A stretch of 64,000 bases of DNA from Halocaridina rubra (Eukaryota; Arthropoda; Malacostraca; Decapoda; Atyidae), in contig JAXCGZ010015127.1 of the NCBI GenBank assembly GCA_037179515.1, forward strand, positions 151,313-215,312. The letters run 5' to 3'. The first letter of the stretch is position 1; every line of letters begins with the position of its first letter. This document shows, one piece after another, positions 1-7,967 of the stretch. Below the pieces are notes generated by a model. It saw only the letters and a program-made list of their open reading frames with translations. It did no database searches and had not been told where the DNA came from. A program made the translations under genes and the position numbers.

Positions 1-213
1 GCCTTTAACCTTTCATCCTTGTCCAGTCTCACATGTAACTTATCTAGTCTTTTCATTGCAAGATTCTCGTTATTCAAAAGAGCATCTTTCGTTTTTCCAT
101 GATAGAGACACTTCATATCTACCCTTGAAATAGGAAACATTCTGGGCAAATTCCTGCATGACAATATTTGACTCAAACTTAGGGTCCGTTTCAATGGACT
201 GGATATCTATGGA
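1..213 (-). pseudogene. BEL/Pao pol, junction from protease to RT, partial
   Basis: Beyond the stop after the protease segment the minus-strand reading continues with FWDL, a stop, then SIDIQS, and further on RYEVSLSWK. The BEL/Pao family has the conserved order FWdLExIGI...RYEVxLPWK just before the RT core, so this is the same protein continuing. Another frameshift follows the SWK block, after which LAMKRLDKL matches the expected NYxxAxxRL block. The RT catalytic core lies outside the window to the left. Identification is by motif order only. Confidence 0.7.
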
Positions 214-804
214 TTATAAGTCCCAAAATTTACTTACATCATAGTCAGAAACCTTTGAAATGCATAATATTTGGGGTGAAGTTACTTTTACATTAGGACA
301 AGGATGTGAAGAGTGCCAAACACCAGATAGCACCCACCCTAACACAGACTTCTGAGCTACTACATTCTCCACCTGTACAGACTCACTTGAGATTATGAGA
401 CTCCAATAAGCATCTTGACCCACTAATATATCTACTTCCATACATGAATCATCTTGGTAATTATCTGCAAGAGGTAAGGGGAGCTTAGACATTATTCTTC
501 TAGGTACAGCTGTCCTAAACATGGGCTGACTTATGACTGGTGCCTCAACAGCTGTCAGAGTAAGGGGTGCATCATTGCAATCAAGAATTCTAAACTCACA
601 TATATTACTTTGTCTAACATGGGTAGAATTACCACCACCAAATGTAGAGTAAGAAATGGGTTGGCTAGATTTCCAAGTGGGTTTGCACTTCTTAACTAAA
701 TTACTGGCTACATAGGTCCTATCTGACCCTCCATCAAACATTAATTTTGCTTTCTGAACCACTCCATTTGATCCAACCACTCTCACAGTAGCTGTCTGTA
801 ACAC
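214..804 (-). pseudogene. BEL/Pao aspartic protease segment (DUF1758-like)
   Basis: The 196-residue frame has the protease-like FDGGSDRTYV near residue 23, where functional relatives have FDxGSQ/DTGS; here the residue after Asp is Gly, so activity is doubtful. The later segment VEVDILVGQDAYW and VLGWVLSG are the conserved blocks of the BEL protease region (DILIGxDxYW and GWxLSG). It ends with SKFWDL, the start of the linker to RT. Its beginning overlaps the previous zinc-knuckle frame by about 20 bp in a different frame, so one indel near 800 separates them. It would normally be released from the polyprotein and cut Gag-Pol. Confidence 0.8.
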
Positions 805-1430
805 AGTACATGTTCACCACTACCGGTATGGCTAAACAATGAAGCTCCAGCAAATTTGACAGCCAAACCTTTACTTTCATCTCTAAACCTTGTGTCTGTA
901 TCTGTAAATTGTTCCTGGGGAGCTGTTATAGGTGCTGGTTCAACCTTAGTATTATCCACCTTAACACCACAAATGAGAATATGATGGTTACCCTTACATT
1001 TTTTACATTTTGCATGACAGCCTTTGGCAGTGTGTCCTTTACCTAAACATCTGAAACACAACCTAGCTGTCTTAATTCTCTCCATACGCTCCTTACCGTC
1101 ACACTTCTGAGTCTCAAAACATCTCTCAGAAGGATGCTTCTTGTTACAAAACCCACACTGTACTGTTACTCTTTCACCTTCCGAAGATGTGTGTAGGGCA
1201 GCAGCAGACGCCACCCCCTCTCTTACTCCTCGTGTCTGCCAGGTTGATCTCTCCTCGGCTGAACTCTGGCTCTCCTTCCTCCCAGCTGTGATGTCCTTGA
1301 ACACCTCAGATCTCTCCAACCTCTCGATTTCTTGTTTGAGGAAAGTCAGCAGCCATTCAAGATCGCTTTCGTGTCCAGCTCCCTGCCGGGCCCACTCAAG
1401 ACGAATTTCATTAGGGAGACGGGAAGGCAT
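783..1430 (-). pseudogene. BEL/Pao Gag C-terminal part with zinc knuckles
   Basis: The segment begins with LPNEIRLEWAR, the end of the BEL Gag core, followed by a charged linker. It then has CGFCNKKHPSERC, CFRCLGKGHTAKGC and CKKCKGNHHILIC, three consecutive zinc-knuckle-type clusters that bind the element RNA in this family. The start shown is a consequence of a frameshift near 1430; the real protein continues from the upstream segment at 1346-2248. The frame ends at a second indel near 800, just before the protease. Confidence 0.85.
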
Positions 1431-2248
1431 GGTGGAGTTAGGAAGATTTCACACTGCTTGCCCGAGACACCTAATGCTTCTAAACTTCTTATGTGTTTCA
1501 GTAGCTCATCTCGCAGACTCCAAAGTTGTGCTGTATATTTAGGACCTCTAGCCTTCACAGGAACATAACTAGTTAACAGAGCTTGTACATGAGCAAATAT
1601 GATTCTTTCTGGCCTGCCGTATCTCTCCTTCAGCAGGTCACAAGCAATAACATAGTTTGCACTCGTCAGTGAGAGCCCTTGAATAACTGATTTGGCCTCA
1701 CCCTCCAATAACGACAACAAATAAGTAAATTTACTCATGTCAGGTAAATCTGTCTCATCAATGTGCAACTTAAACTGGTCCCAGAAGGCTTGCCACTCGG
1801 TGATGTCTACCTTGAACTTGGACAACTCTAACTTGGGGAGCTTAACTTCAGGTGACTTGTGACTTGAACTAACACTATGAGCGTTGGATGAGTCTCCTTG
1901 ATTGTTCTTGACTAAACTTTCTAATGTCTCGTTAGCCTTGTACCAAACTTGAAGGGAAGTACGCCTGAATGTGTCAGCCTCGTCGATACAATCCTCCAGC
2001 TCCTTCTCCGGGATAAGCACTTCCAGTTCAGCCTGTTTCTAATCTAAGGTGCTTAGTCTACTATTAAAGACGTCTATGGAGCTCTTGAGCTGAAACTCAC
2101 TGATGCTGGTCATCTCTAGCAGGTCCTTCAATGCCTTGGCCTGCCGAGTAACCCAACATCTGGCCGACGTCCTCTGCCGCTTCACCAACTGAAGTGGGTC
2201 CATCGACTGAGCCATTCTCCTCGAAATTCTTACTGATTTCCACCACAA
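1346..2248 (-). pseudogene. BEL/Pao Gag N-terminal part (DUF1759-like)
   Basis: Two blocks in the same frame are separated by an in-frame TAG at 2039-2041. The first contains a likely start (MAQSMDPLQLV) and a Lys/Arg-rich helix. The second contains LPKLELSKFKVDITEWQAFW, then FTYLLSLLEGEAKSVIQGL and LLKERYGRPERI, the signature of the DUF1759 Gag core of BEL/Pao elements. Gag forms the intracellular particle that packages the element RNA. The true start is probably at the internal Met of MAQSMD, because it is the first Met after the primer site with good downstream similarity. Confidence 0.85.
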
Positions 2249-2282
2249 TAACTCACAAGGAAATCTTGACAGCTTCTACTTA

Positions 2283-2298
2283 CCGGGTCTGGGCACCA
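2283..2298 (-). other. Primer binding site of the 1-2811 BEL element
   Basis: On the minus strand TGGTGCCCAGACCCGG starts three bases after the LTR end (…TTAACA), where reverse transcription primed by a host tRNA would begin. The TGG start pairs with the CCA end of a tRNA. I could not assign the tRNA. It differs from the primer site of the BEL copies at 25443 and 30924. Confidence 0.65.
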
Positions 2299-2301
2299 AA
2301 A

Positions 2302-2811
2302 TGTTAACGAAGGTTCATCAACATCGTGACAGGAGATCCAAGTAGGAGGAATGACAGAGCCAAACGACAGGATGCCATGTTTATTTTCTTCTCTATCTCT
2401 TTACATAACAACAATATCTCTCGTCAACTAACACTTCAGTTAGCTTTGGACTCACCCTCATCACCTCTGTTATTTAGTAAAATAAGGATTAATAATATCA
2501 AACATCGATACTGACCAGTTAGAATATGAAGGTTTCCGAATTTCTTTAGTCTATCAAAACTCTTTGAAGTCAAAAGTCTAAAGTTAAGGTATTTCAAACT
2601 ATGCCTCTGCTGTTATTAACTCTCAAAAAACTCTTGCTAAACAAAAATATATATATGAAATAATTAAAAGGCTCACTAAATCATTGGGAGAGCAAATACA
2701 AATTAAAATAAATAAACCAATCAGAGTGCATACATTCCTTAATCATAGAAAACTCTTGCAATTGAAGGTAGACCCAAATAAAAGGAACAAATGTCTATTT
2801 CCTTCCTAACA
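2302..2811 (-). repeat. 5' LTR of the minus-strand BEL element
   Basis: The interval begins TGTTA and ends TAACA, a perfect 5-bp terminal inverted repeat of the kind that bounds LTRs, and is placed exactly between the primer site and foreign coding sequence. The length is 510 bp. The partner LTR would be outside the window to the left, so it cannot be compared. Confidence 0.7.
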
Positions 2812-3035
2812 GCGACGCCGATGGCGCTGACGACGAAACAAACACCGAGAGCGACATCTCTCAGATGTTAGAGGAAGCACAAATCATACATCACCCTCCT
2901 CATCCCCGTCCCCGTATAGGAAAGGCGCCCAGCAGTAAGACTCGTCCCTTACATTTTGATACTGAGGAAAAGTTGCCGAAACTTCGTTCACGAAGGCTAA
3001 GAAATGTCAACTGGAGAGCCGAGTGGTCAACTTAG
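2812..3035 (+). pseudogene. C-terminal end of a gypsy-like polyprotein
   Basis: An open plus-strand frame without its own ATG starts directly at the BEL LTR border and ends with TAG at 3033-3035. It is acidic first (DADGADDETNTESD), then has basic blocks LRSRRLRNVNWRAEW. Integrase tails of Ty3/gypsy elements commonly end with such RxSxRxRxxxxW motifs. It is followed after about 50 bp by a candidate LTR. The upstream part was cut off by the BEL insertion. The assignment is by style only, with no catalytic residue present. Confidence 0.5.
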
Positions 3036-3085
3036 GAGAAAATTTCAGCGCAATTCACGTATTTCACCGTGAAGAGCACTGTGAA

Positions 3086-3470
3086 TGTTGCTTTGAGAAA
3101 TAACACCCCTACCAGGCGTTAATTGTTGCTGAATCCGAGTGACAAGATGCCTGGGATGCTGAATCAGCGATATTACAAGAGATATGGACGATGTTGGTGA
3201 AAAGACCAGTGAGTTCAGAAGAAAGGAAAACCCCCTCCTCCAGTATCGGAGGCCGTGACATCCCAAAATAGCTAGGTACTTGTAATTTTTATCCAGTGAG
3301 TAATGGGACTATTATTAAAAGAAGTTGAGGTCGGAGGACTCTGCCATTTTACTTGTAGATATGCTTTGACTCAGCCACCCCACATATAAAAGGGAGTATG
3401 GCTTTAGTAACTTAATAGAAGTAGAATTTCTGTACCCATTACTAAACTAGATAATTTGTACTAACAGCTA
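3086..3470 (+). repeat. Candidate 3' LTR with TATA box
   Basis: It starts TGTTG 50 bp after the stop codon of the gypsy-like frame and contains a good TATA box (TATAAAA at 3385-3391) in a GC-richer context. A possible end is the TAACA near 3462-3466. With no second copy in the window the borders are tentative. Confidence 0.4.
3385..3391 (+). promoter_or_regulatory. TATA box in candidate LTR
   Basis: TATAAAA preceded by CCCACA and followed by a G-rich start region (GGGAG), as in many LTR promoters. It has the same orientation as the gypsy-like C-terminus upstream. Confidence 0.4.
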
Positions 3471-3934
3471 TAAGCAGTATTGAACTCGATTTTTGTTTTA
3501 ATTTGAATAATATAACGAATAATTGCATTTAAAGAGTGTTCAATTTATTTTTTTATTACCTAGGTTAAGTATTAAACAGGCAAAGGTATTGCTTTTATTT
3601 GAGAAAAAAAATAATATATGTATATGATTAATTATATGTTGACTTTTTAAAGCAGAAGTAGAGTAATTTAAGTCACTGAGTGTCGTTTGTGGGAGTGACA
3701 GTGCGCAAGAAAAAATATAAGCCGTAGTGCTTTCTCTAGACTCCAAAATGCACTTAAAAATTATATTATGAAATAAATTTGAGCCAGTTTTTTAAATTTT
3801 TTTCTCTTATCATGTGCAATATTGTCCAAGAATGGATTCGCAAGGAGTTCATAAAGAAGCAGGATGGGGACTGGGTCTGGGAGGGCCCAACCCCTGCATC
3901 ACACGTGTCTTACTGCAAGCCATATACAATTAAA
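3471..3934. other. Unassigned AT-rich interval
   Basis: Nothing with a convincing frame. Around 3830-3930 a short plus-strand reading (EWIRKEFIKKQDGDWVWEG) is open but too short to interpret. The interval ends at the A-rich tail of the I-like LINE. Confidence 0.3.
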
Positions 3935-3957
3935 TTTTGTTTTGTTGTTGTTCGTTG

Positions 3958-4170
3958 ATGTTCTCCCTTGAGGGTGAGCGGACCTTCCCTTTTTGGCCTG
4001 CAGGTGGGGTAAGATTTGTTGATTGAAGGTGGTATTCACTCTTGAGGGTGAATGGGCATTCCTATTTTGGAGTGGAGGTGGGGTGAAATTTGCTTGTGAT
4101 ATTCGCTCTTGAGGGCGATCGGACTTTCCTATTTTGGCCCACAGGTGAGGTTGTGCAAAACTGTAAAAAA
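3958..4170 (-). repeat. Three tandem 3'-UTR motifs of the I-like LINE
   Basis: The plus strand shows TTGAGGGTGA (or TTGAGGGCGA) followed by CGGACTTTCCTATTTTGG-like and CAGGTGGGGT-like blocks, starting near 3961, 4033 and 4100. The spacing is about 70 bp. A related single motif is found at about 23842-23950. Confidence 0.6.
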
Positions 4171-4280
4171 GATAGTGGAAAACATAAGTGTTCAGTTGAG
4201 GATTATTAGTTTACATCAAACAATTTGAATTCCTATTTTGGTGGTGAAAGAGAGTTCTTACATAGTTATCTTGGTGGATG

Positions 4281-4544
4281 TTATTGACTGATGATATTTA
4301 GTAGACTGTTCATGTAGTTGTTTGTTGCTAGTCTGATCATAGAGCTAGCAACATGAAGGGCATTTGGATCTTTGCTGGATGTTGCGGGGACGCCAGTTTT
4401 CCGTCGAATTTCTGAAAAGGAATCGCATTCGAGGATGTAGTGGAGCAGTGGATGTGGTGAGGCTACCTGGCAGAAGGTGCATTCCCTGATGATATTACCC
4501 ACTATTCGCCAGGTGCACTTGTACCCAAGTCTCAGATGGTACAC
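4281..4544 (-). pseudogene. LINE C-terminal Cys/His domain
   Basis: It contains CTFCQVASPHPLLHYILEC, matching the pattern C-x2-C...H-x4-C that ends the ORF2 protein of I-like LINEs (usually written ...ExxxHyLLEC). It follows the RNase H segment in the expected order. The putative role is nucleic-acid binding during target-primed reverse transcription. Confidence 0.7.
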
Positions 4545-4671
4545 ATTGGCCGCCGTGTTTTGTTGAAGGTTCTTAGGCAGGGTGATTCGCTTAGGATCAG
4601 TGGTGGCTTTGTACCACCAGGTGAAGGGGCAGCCAATGTCAGTGCACAGGCTGTGTTTAGTTATTAAGACA

Positions 4672-4914
4672 TTAAGGAGTTACTTGGTGGCTTTGGTTTT
4701 TATCTGTTGAATCCCAGGAGGCAGAGATATTTGGATTTCTGCTCTGAGAGTGGCTTGTTTGACGGTTCGATCGGCTTCCAGTGGTGAAGGTGGCGGCTGA
4801 GGCTCCAGTTTCTTGATTTACTGAACTGTCAGTGTAGAAGACTTGAGAGTTCAGGTTGCTCCAGCTCTGATTTTTGTCCTTGTATATGTTTTTAAGGACA
4901 AGTGGGATTACCAA
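4672..4914 (-). pseudogene. LINE RNase H fragment
   Basis: VFYTDSSVNQETGASAATF matches the N-terminal RNase H strand with the first catalytic Asp in YTDSS/YTDGS and the following Gly-Ala-Ala. The remaining acidic residues are not visible because the frame shifts. RNase H in this LINE group removes the RNA template during cDNA synthesis. Confidence 0.7.
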
Positions 4915-4980
4915 GTTTTTAGGGTTGTCAGGGAGCTCGATCTTTATGTCGAGTGGTTGGTCATTCCATGGGGGTGGGCA

Positions 4981-5424
4981 TCAGTATTTAGGAAGAGGAG
5001 TGTCCTGTATCTTGGCTAGGATGTCCTCCCTGACTGGCAGTGATTGCAGGCCAGTGCAGACCTTGGCTGCACACGTTCTAGGATGGAGGTCAGGGTGGAG
5101 ATTGAGGGCTAGCTGGAGATTTGTGCCAGCAAGACATTTACGTTGGGCAGTGGTGGTTTTGGTCACAAAGAGGGTCAGTCTTTGATGAGCTCTGACTTTG
5201 AGTGGCATGAGTTCCAATTCCATCTGAATGTTTTCTCTCTTGGTCCACATGAGGGCTCCTAGCACAGTACACATGGCGTTGTTTTGAATGACTTCTATCT
5301 TGTCCCATTGTTGGTCTTTTAGTAGCCAGAGCGTGGGACAAGCATAGTCTACGAGGCTGCATATGGCTTGTACATAGAAGGTTTTGAGGACATTAACGGA
5401 TGCACAGTCGTAGAAACCCAACAT
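4981..5424 (-). pseudogene. LINE RT thumb and connection
   Basis: The sequence LKTFYVQAICSLVDYACPTL followed by DKIEVIQNNAMCTVLGAL corresponds to the LxxlYxalirsvldYgcpvw...LxxiQNxamR block downstream of RT in I- and Jockey-like LINEs. A frameshift near 5430-5460 separates it from the catalytic domain. Confidence 0.75.
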
Positions 5425-5460
5425 CCGACGAAGGACCGCTTGTCGCTGGCTGCATTTGTC

Positions 5461-6138
5461 TCACAAGTGTTGAATTTCAGGTCCAAATCTTAGTTTGCCA
5501 TCGATGATTAAACCCAGGTATTGGTGCTTGATAACCCAGTCCACAGGCTCGTTACCTATGACCAGATTAGTGTCTGGTCTCCACTGGTGGATGGGAAGGG
5601 CCTTGGTTTTGCGGGCATTGATTTTAACTCCGAGGTAGATGGAGGCTTGATGAAGCTTGGTGAGGTAGCACTGGGTCTTGTTGGAGCTTCTGTCGCCTAT
5701 TGTGACGACGGCAAAGTCATCCGCATGATTGAAGGGTTTGGCTCCATGTGGTAGTGCGATGTCCATGAGTTTTTCCATGAGACAATTAAAGAGGAAGGGG
5801 CTAATGATTCCACCTTGGGGGGTCCCATTTTCGTGGTTTTTGTAGGTGGAGTAGTGCCCATCTACTTTGACTCGTGCACTACAGTTTTGTAGACTCTGCT
5901 TGATCCATGAGAGAAAGTTTTCTTTGATCTGCTTTGCAACGAAACCTGAGAATATCGCTGGCACACTGGCTAGTTCAAAGGCCTTCTCTAGGTCTAAGAA
6001 AACAATGTATCCACGGCAGTTGTTGATATATGATAGCATGGAAGCTATGAATTCTGAGGTGCCTACGCCAGGCTGATAGAAAAATATGTTTTCTGGGAAG
6101 GGTGGGCATTTCCAGCGGACTCTGTTAAGTACCATCAT
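5461..6138 (-). pseudogene. LINE reverse transcriptase core
   Basis: Motifs in order: IVFLDLEKAFE (first catalytic Asp in LDLEKAF), GTPQGGIISPFLFNCLM (the PQGG block) and NHADDFAVV, in which the usual YADD is HADD, so the two Asp remain. GLIIDGKL follows. The start of the frame contains QPGVGTSEFI, corresponding to QxGFRxGxsT. The frame as a whole is open for 225 residues, but the flanking parts are shifted. Confidence 0.85.
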
Positions 6139-6258
6139 TTCTGCTGTCTTGCTCAGGCAGCTTAGGAGGGTGATGGGGCGAGGGTTGTCAGGGTCCTGTA
6201 GTTTTGGGATGGGCTAAGTGTCTGCTCTGTTCCATGAGGCTGGTCTGATTCTTCGTGT

Positions 6259-7002
6259 TTATGTTGACTTAATCAATGATAGCAGAGCAAGCTCCCCTTG
6301 GGGCCTCATGTTTTGAATCATTGCGTATATGATTCTATCAGCACCTGGGGCTGTGTTCTTAGAGCTTTTGCATACTCTTTGTAGCTCAGTCAGAGAGAAG
6401 GGGGCATCCGTTTGGTCTTCAATGTTGATTGCCTCTTTTATTTCTTCCCATCTTGCCGTGGTGGGGTCCTGAAGAGTTGTTCTGGTGGCAATGGGGAGCT
6501 GGTTGGAGCTTGCTCTTTCTGGGAATTTGATGGAGAGTTCTTTTGCTGCCCAGCTAGGATCCCTGTGGGGGAAGGTTTTAGGAGGCTTACCTTTAGCAAA
6601 GGAGTTAATGCTCCTCCACATCTGGCCCACAGAGGTGTGAGCATCTCGGGTGGAACACCACCCTAGCCATTTTTTCCTCTTAATGGTGCGTGTCTCTTCA
6701 TGGACATGTTCTTTGACTGCCTGGAGAGTTCGGTCGGAGTCTTCAGTGTGATGTTTTCTGTGCATTTTCTGGATGATGTTGAGCCGGTGATTGAGTTCTT
6801 TAACTCTGTCACAGTAGTACCATCTGTCCCGATGAGTGGTGTGTTGTGGTTTACAGAGGGGAATGGAGGAGTTTGCTGCAGCTTGCAGGGCATTGACTAG
6901 CTTGGCCTCTGCTTGATCAATGTCTTTGGATGGTGTGTAGGTGAAAACCAATTGCTGAGGTGCTCCTGGAATCGGCCCCAGTCGGCCTTCTTGAAATTCC
7001 AT
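6259..7002 (-). pseudogene. LINE linker between endonuclease and RT
   Basis: A 247-residue frame rich in Lys/Arg and Trp, with FSLTELQRVCKSSKNTAPGADRI near its end. That last block is the first conserved RT block of LINEs (AxxxxkxkTAPGxDxI). The region before it corresponds to the variable linker after the endonuclease. It is continuous in reading sense with the RT at 5461-6138 after a break of about 120 bp. Confidence 0.7.
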
Positions 7003-7633
7003 CGAGGGGGAGGAGCAGGGATTTGGAAGATTTCAGGAACTGGCAGCATGAGATGGATCCCATAGTGGTTGCTTGTGACCAGGGGATGAACTCTCCATGT
7101 GGCGTCTTGCCTTAGGGAGTTGGAGACAAAGGTGGGGTCAGGTATTCCACCTCTGTCATGAGTTGGCTCATGATTGTTGAGAAGGGAGACGTCTTCTTGG
7201 TCATCCAGCAGGCTCATGATGTGTCTGCTTGCAGCACAGGGGTGCTCATGCCTGAATCTTGGATGGTGCGCATTGATGTCTCCTCCTATTACCAAATCAC
7301 GATGACTGGCTAGCCCGAAGAGGGTAGTCAGGTCTAAGCCACCATTGTGTTGTCTGTATATGTTGTACAGATCTATGCAGCTGCCCTGAAGTTTGATGTT
7401 AACAGTGAGGATGTGGACATCTTCGCCGCAGAAGACTGGTCGGGTAATTTCCTAGGCTAAAAAGTTTTTCTTGATGAAGGTGGCGCTGCCTCTGTTCTCC
7501 CCTGGAGACCAGTGCTGGTAGAATCTTTGTATCCTGAGATTTTTGGAGTTTTTTGCTTTGTGCGCAGGGTTTCTTGAACCATGATGACATCTATGTTGTC
7601 AGCCTTGGCAATGCCTTCAAGATGTTGTACCTT
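6897..7633 (-). pseudogene. LINE endonuclease domain, broken
   Basis: In the minus direction VIMVQETLRT (about 7565-7605) is the QET block of the apurinic-type endonuclease. VIGGDINAHHP (about 7265-7295) matches GGDFNAHH and VTSNHYGIHL (near 7065) the SDHxxi block, with His retained and Asp changed to Asn. The order is correct for the exonuclease-endonuclease-phosphatase fold that nicks the target DNA. Several indels break it. Confidence 0.75.
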
Positions 7634-7661
7634 GTGATTACCTAATTGTGATTACCTAATT
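7634..7661 (-). repeat. 14-bp tandem repeat at the CR1 3' end (copy A)
   Basis: Two units of GTGATTACCTAATT followed by GTGTTTACGGG. CR1/L2-type LINEs typically end with a few copies of a short tandem repeat, which their RT uses for priming. Confidence 0.8.
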
Positions 7662-7724
7662 GTGTTTACGGGAAAGAGCCCAAAGCTCGTATCTTCCCAT
7701 CTCCTCATCGGTTCCATTTTATAC

Positions 7725-7967
7725 TTAGTGATACTTATCATACCTGTCCTTACAACTATGGATTGAGATAGCATTAACTGCCTCCTCGCTTAGCGAATTC
7801 CAATTATCAACTACTCTTACACTGAAAAAGTATTTTCTTACATCCTGCAAACAAGTTTTCTTACGAAGCTTCAAACTATGACCTCTAGTTCTAGAGCCAG
7901 CCATATCAAAATATCGATCCCAATCCACTCTATCATAAGCATGAAGGAATTTAAAGACTGTCACCAT
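7725..7967 (-). pseudogene. CR1-like ORF2 C-terminus, shifted frame (copy A)
   Basis: MVTVFKFLHAYDRVD...GSRTRGHSLKLRKK...NWNSLSEEAVNAISI...FKDRYDKYH-type ending is the conserved C-terminal domain of CR1-superfamily ORF2 (here SCKDRYDKYH). It is out of frame with the main ORF because a run of five C at 7970-7974 has six C in copies B and C. The stop follows DKYH at 7725. Confidence 0.85.

Larger units (their letters stand above)
1..2811 (-). mobile_element. BEL/Pao LTR retrotransposon, 5' part, decayed
   Basis: Read on the minus strand the order is LTR, primer binding site, Gag with a DUF1759-type core, three zinc knuckles, a DUF1758-type aspartic protease and the beginning of the RT region, which runs off the left window edge. 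This order is diagnostic of BEL/Pao elements. The frame is broken by one in-frame stop near 2039-2041, by frameshifts near 1430 and 800, and by another stop near 213, so the copy is dead. It differs strongly from the two BEL-type elements at 24.5-40.6 kb in both sequence and primer site, so it belongs to another family. The LTR lies in a gypsy-like 3' end, which it therefore post-dates. Confidence 0.85.
3935..7633 (-). mobile_element. I-like LINE with endonuclease, RT and RNase H, decayed
   Basis: On the minus strand the domain order is apurinic-type endonuclease, RT, RNase H and a C-terminal Cys/His cluster, the layout of the I group of non-LTR retrotransposons. The 3' end is A-rich (CAACAACAAAACAAAA) near 3935-3955, preceded by three repeats of a 3'-UTR motif. 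The coding part is cut into at least six frames. The 5' side stops inside the endonuclease at 7633, where CR1 copy A begins, so copy A inserted into this older LINE or a rearrangement joined them. The missing N-terminus was not found beyond copy A. Confidence 0.85.

Noticed and set aside
1141..1568. Plus-strand frames of 133 and 78 residues opposite BEL Gag
   Set aside because: The minus-strand zinc-knuckle and Gag frames explain this region; the plus-strand frames have no motif.
3540..3746. 68-residue minus-strand frame
   Set aside because: AT-rich low-complexity translation with no neighbour or motif support.
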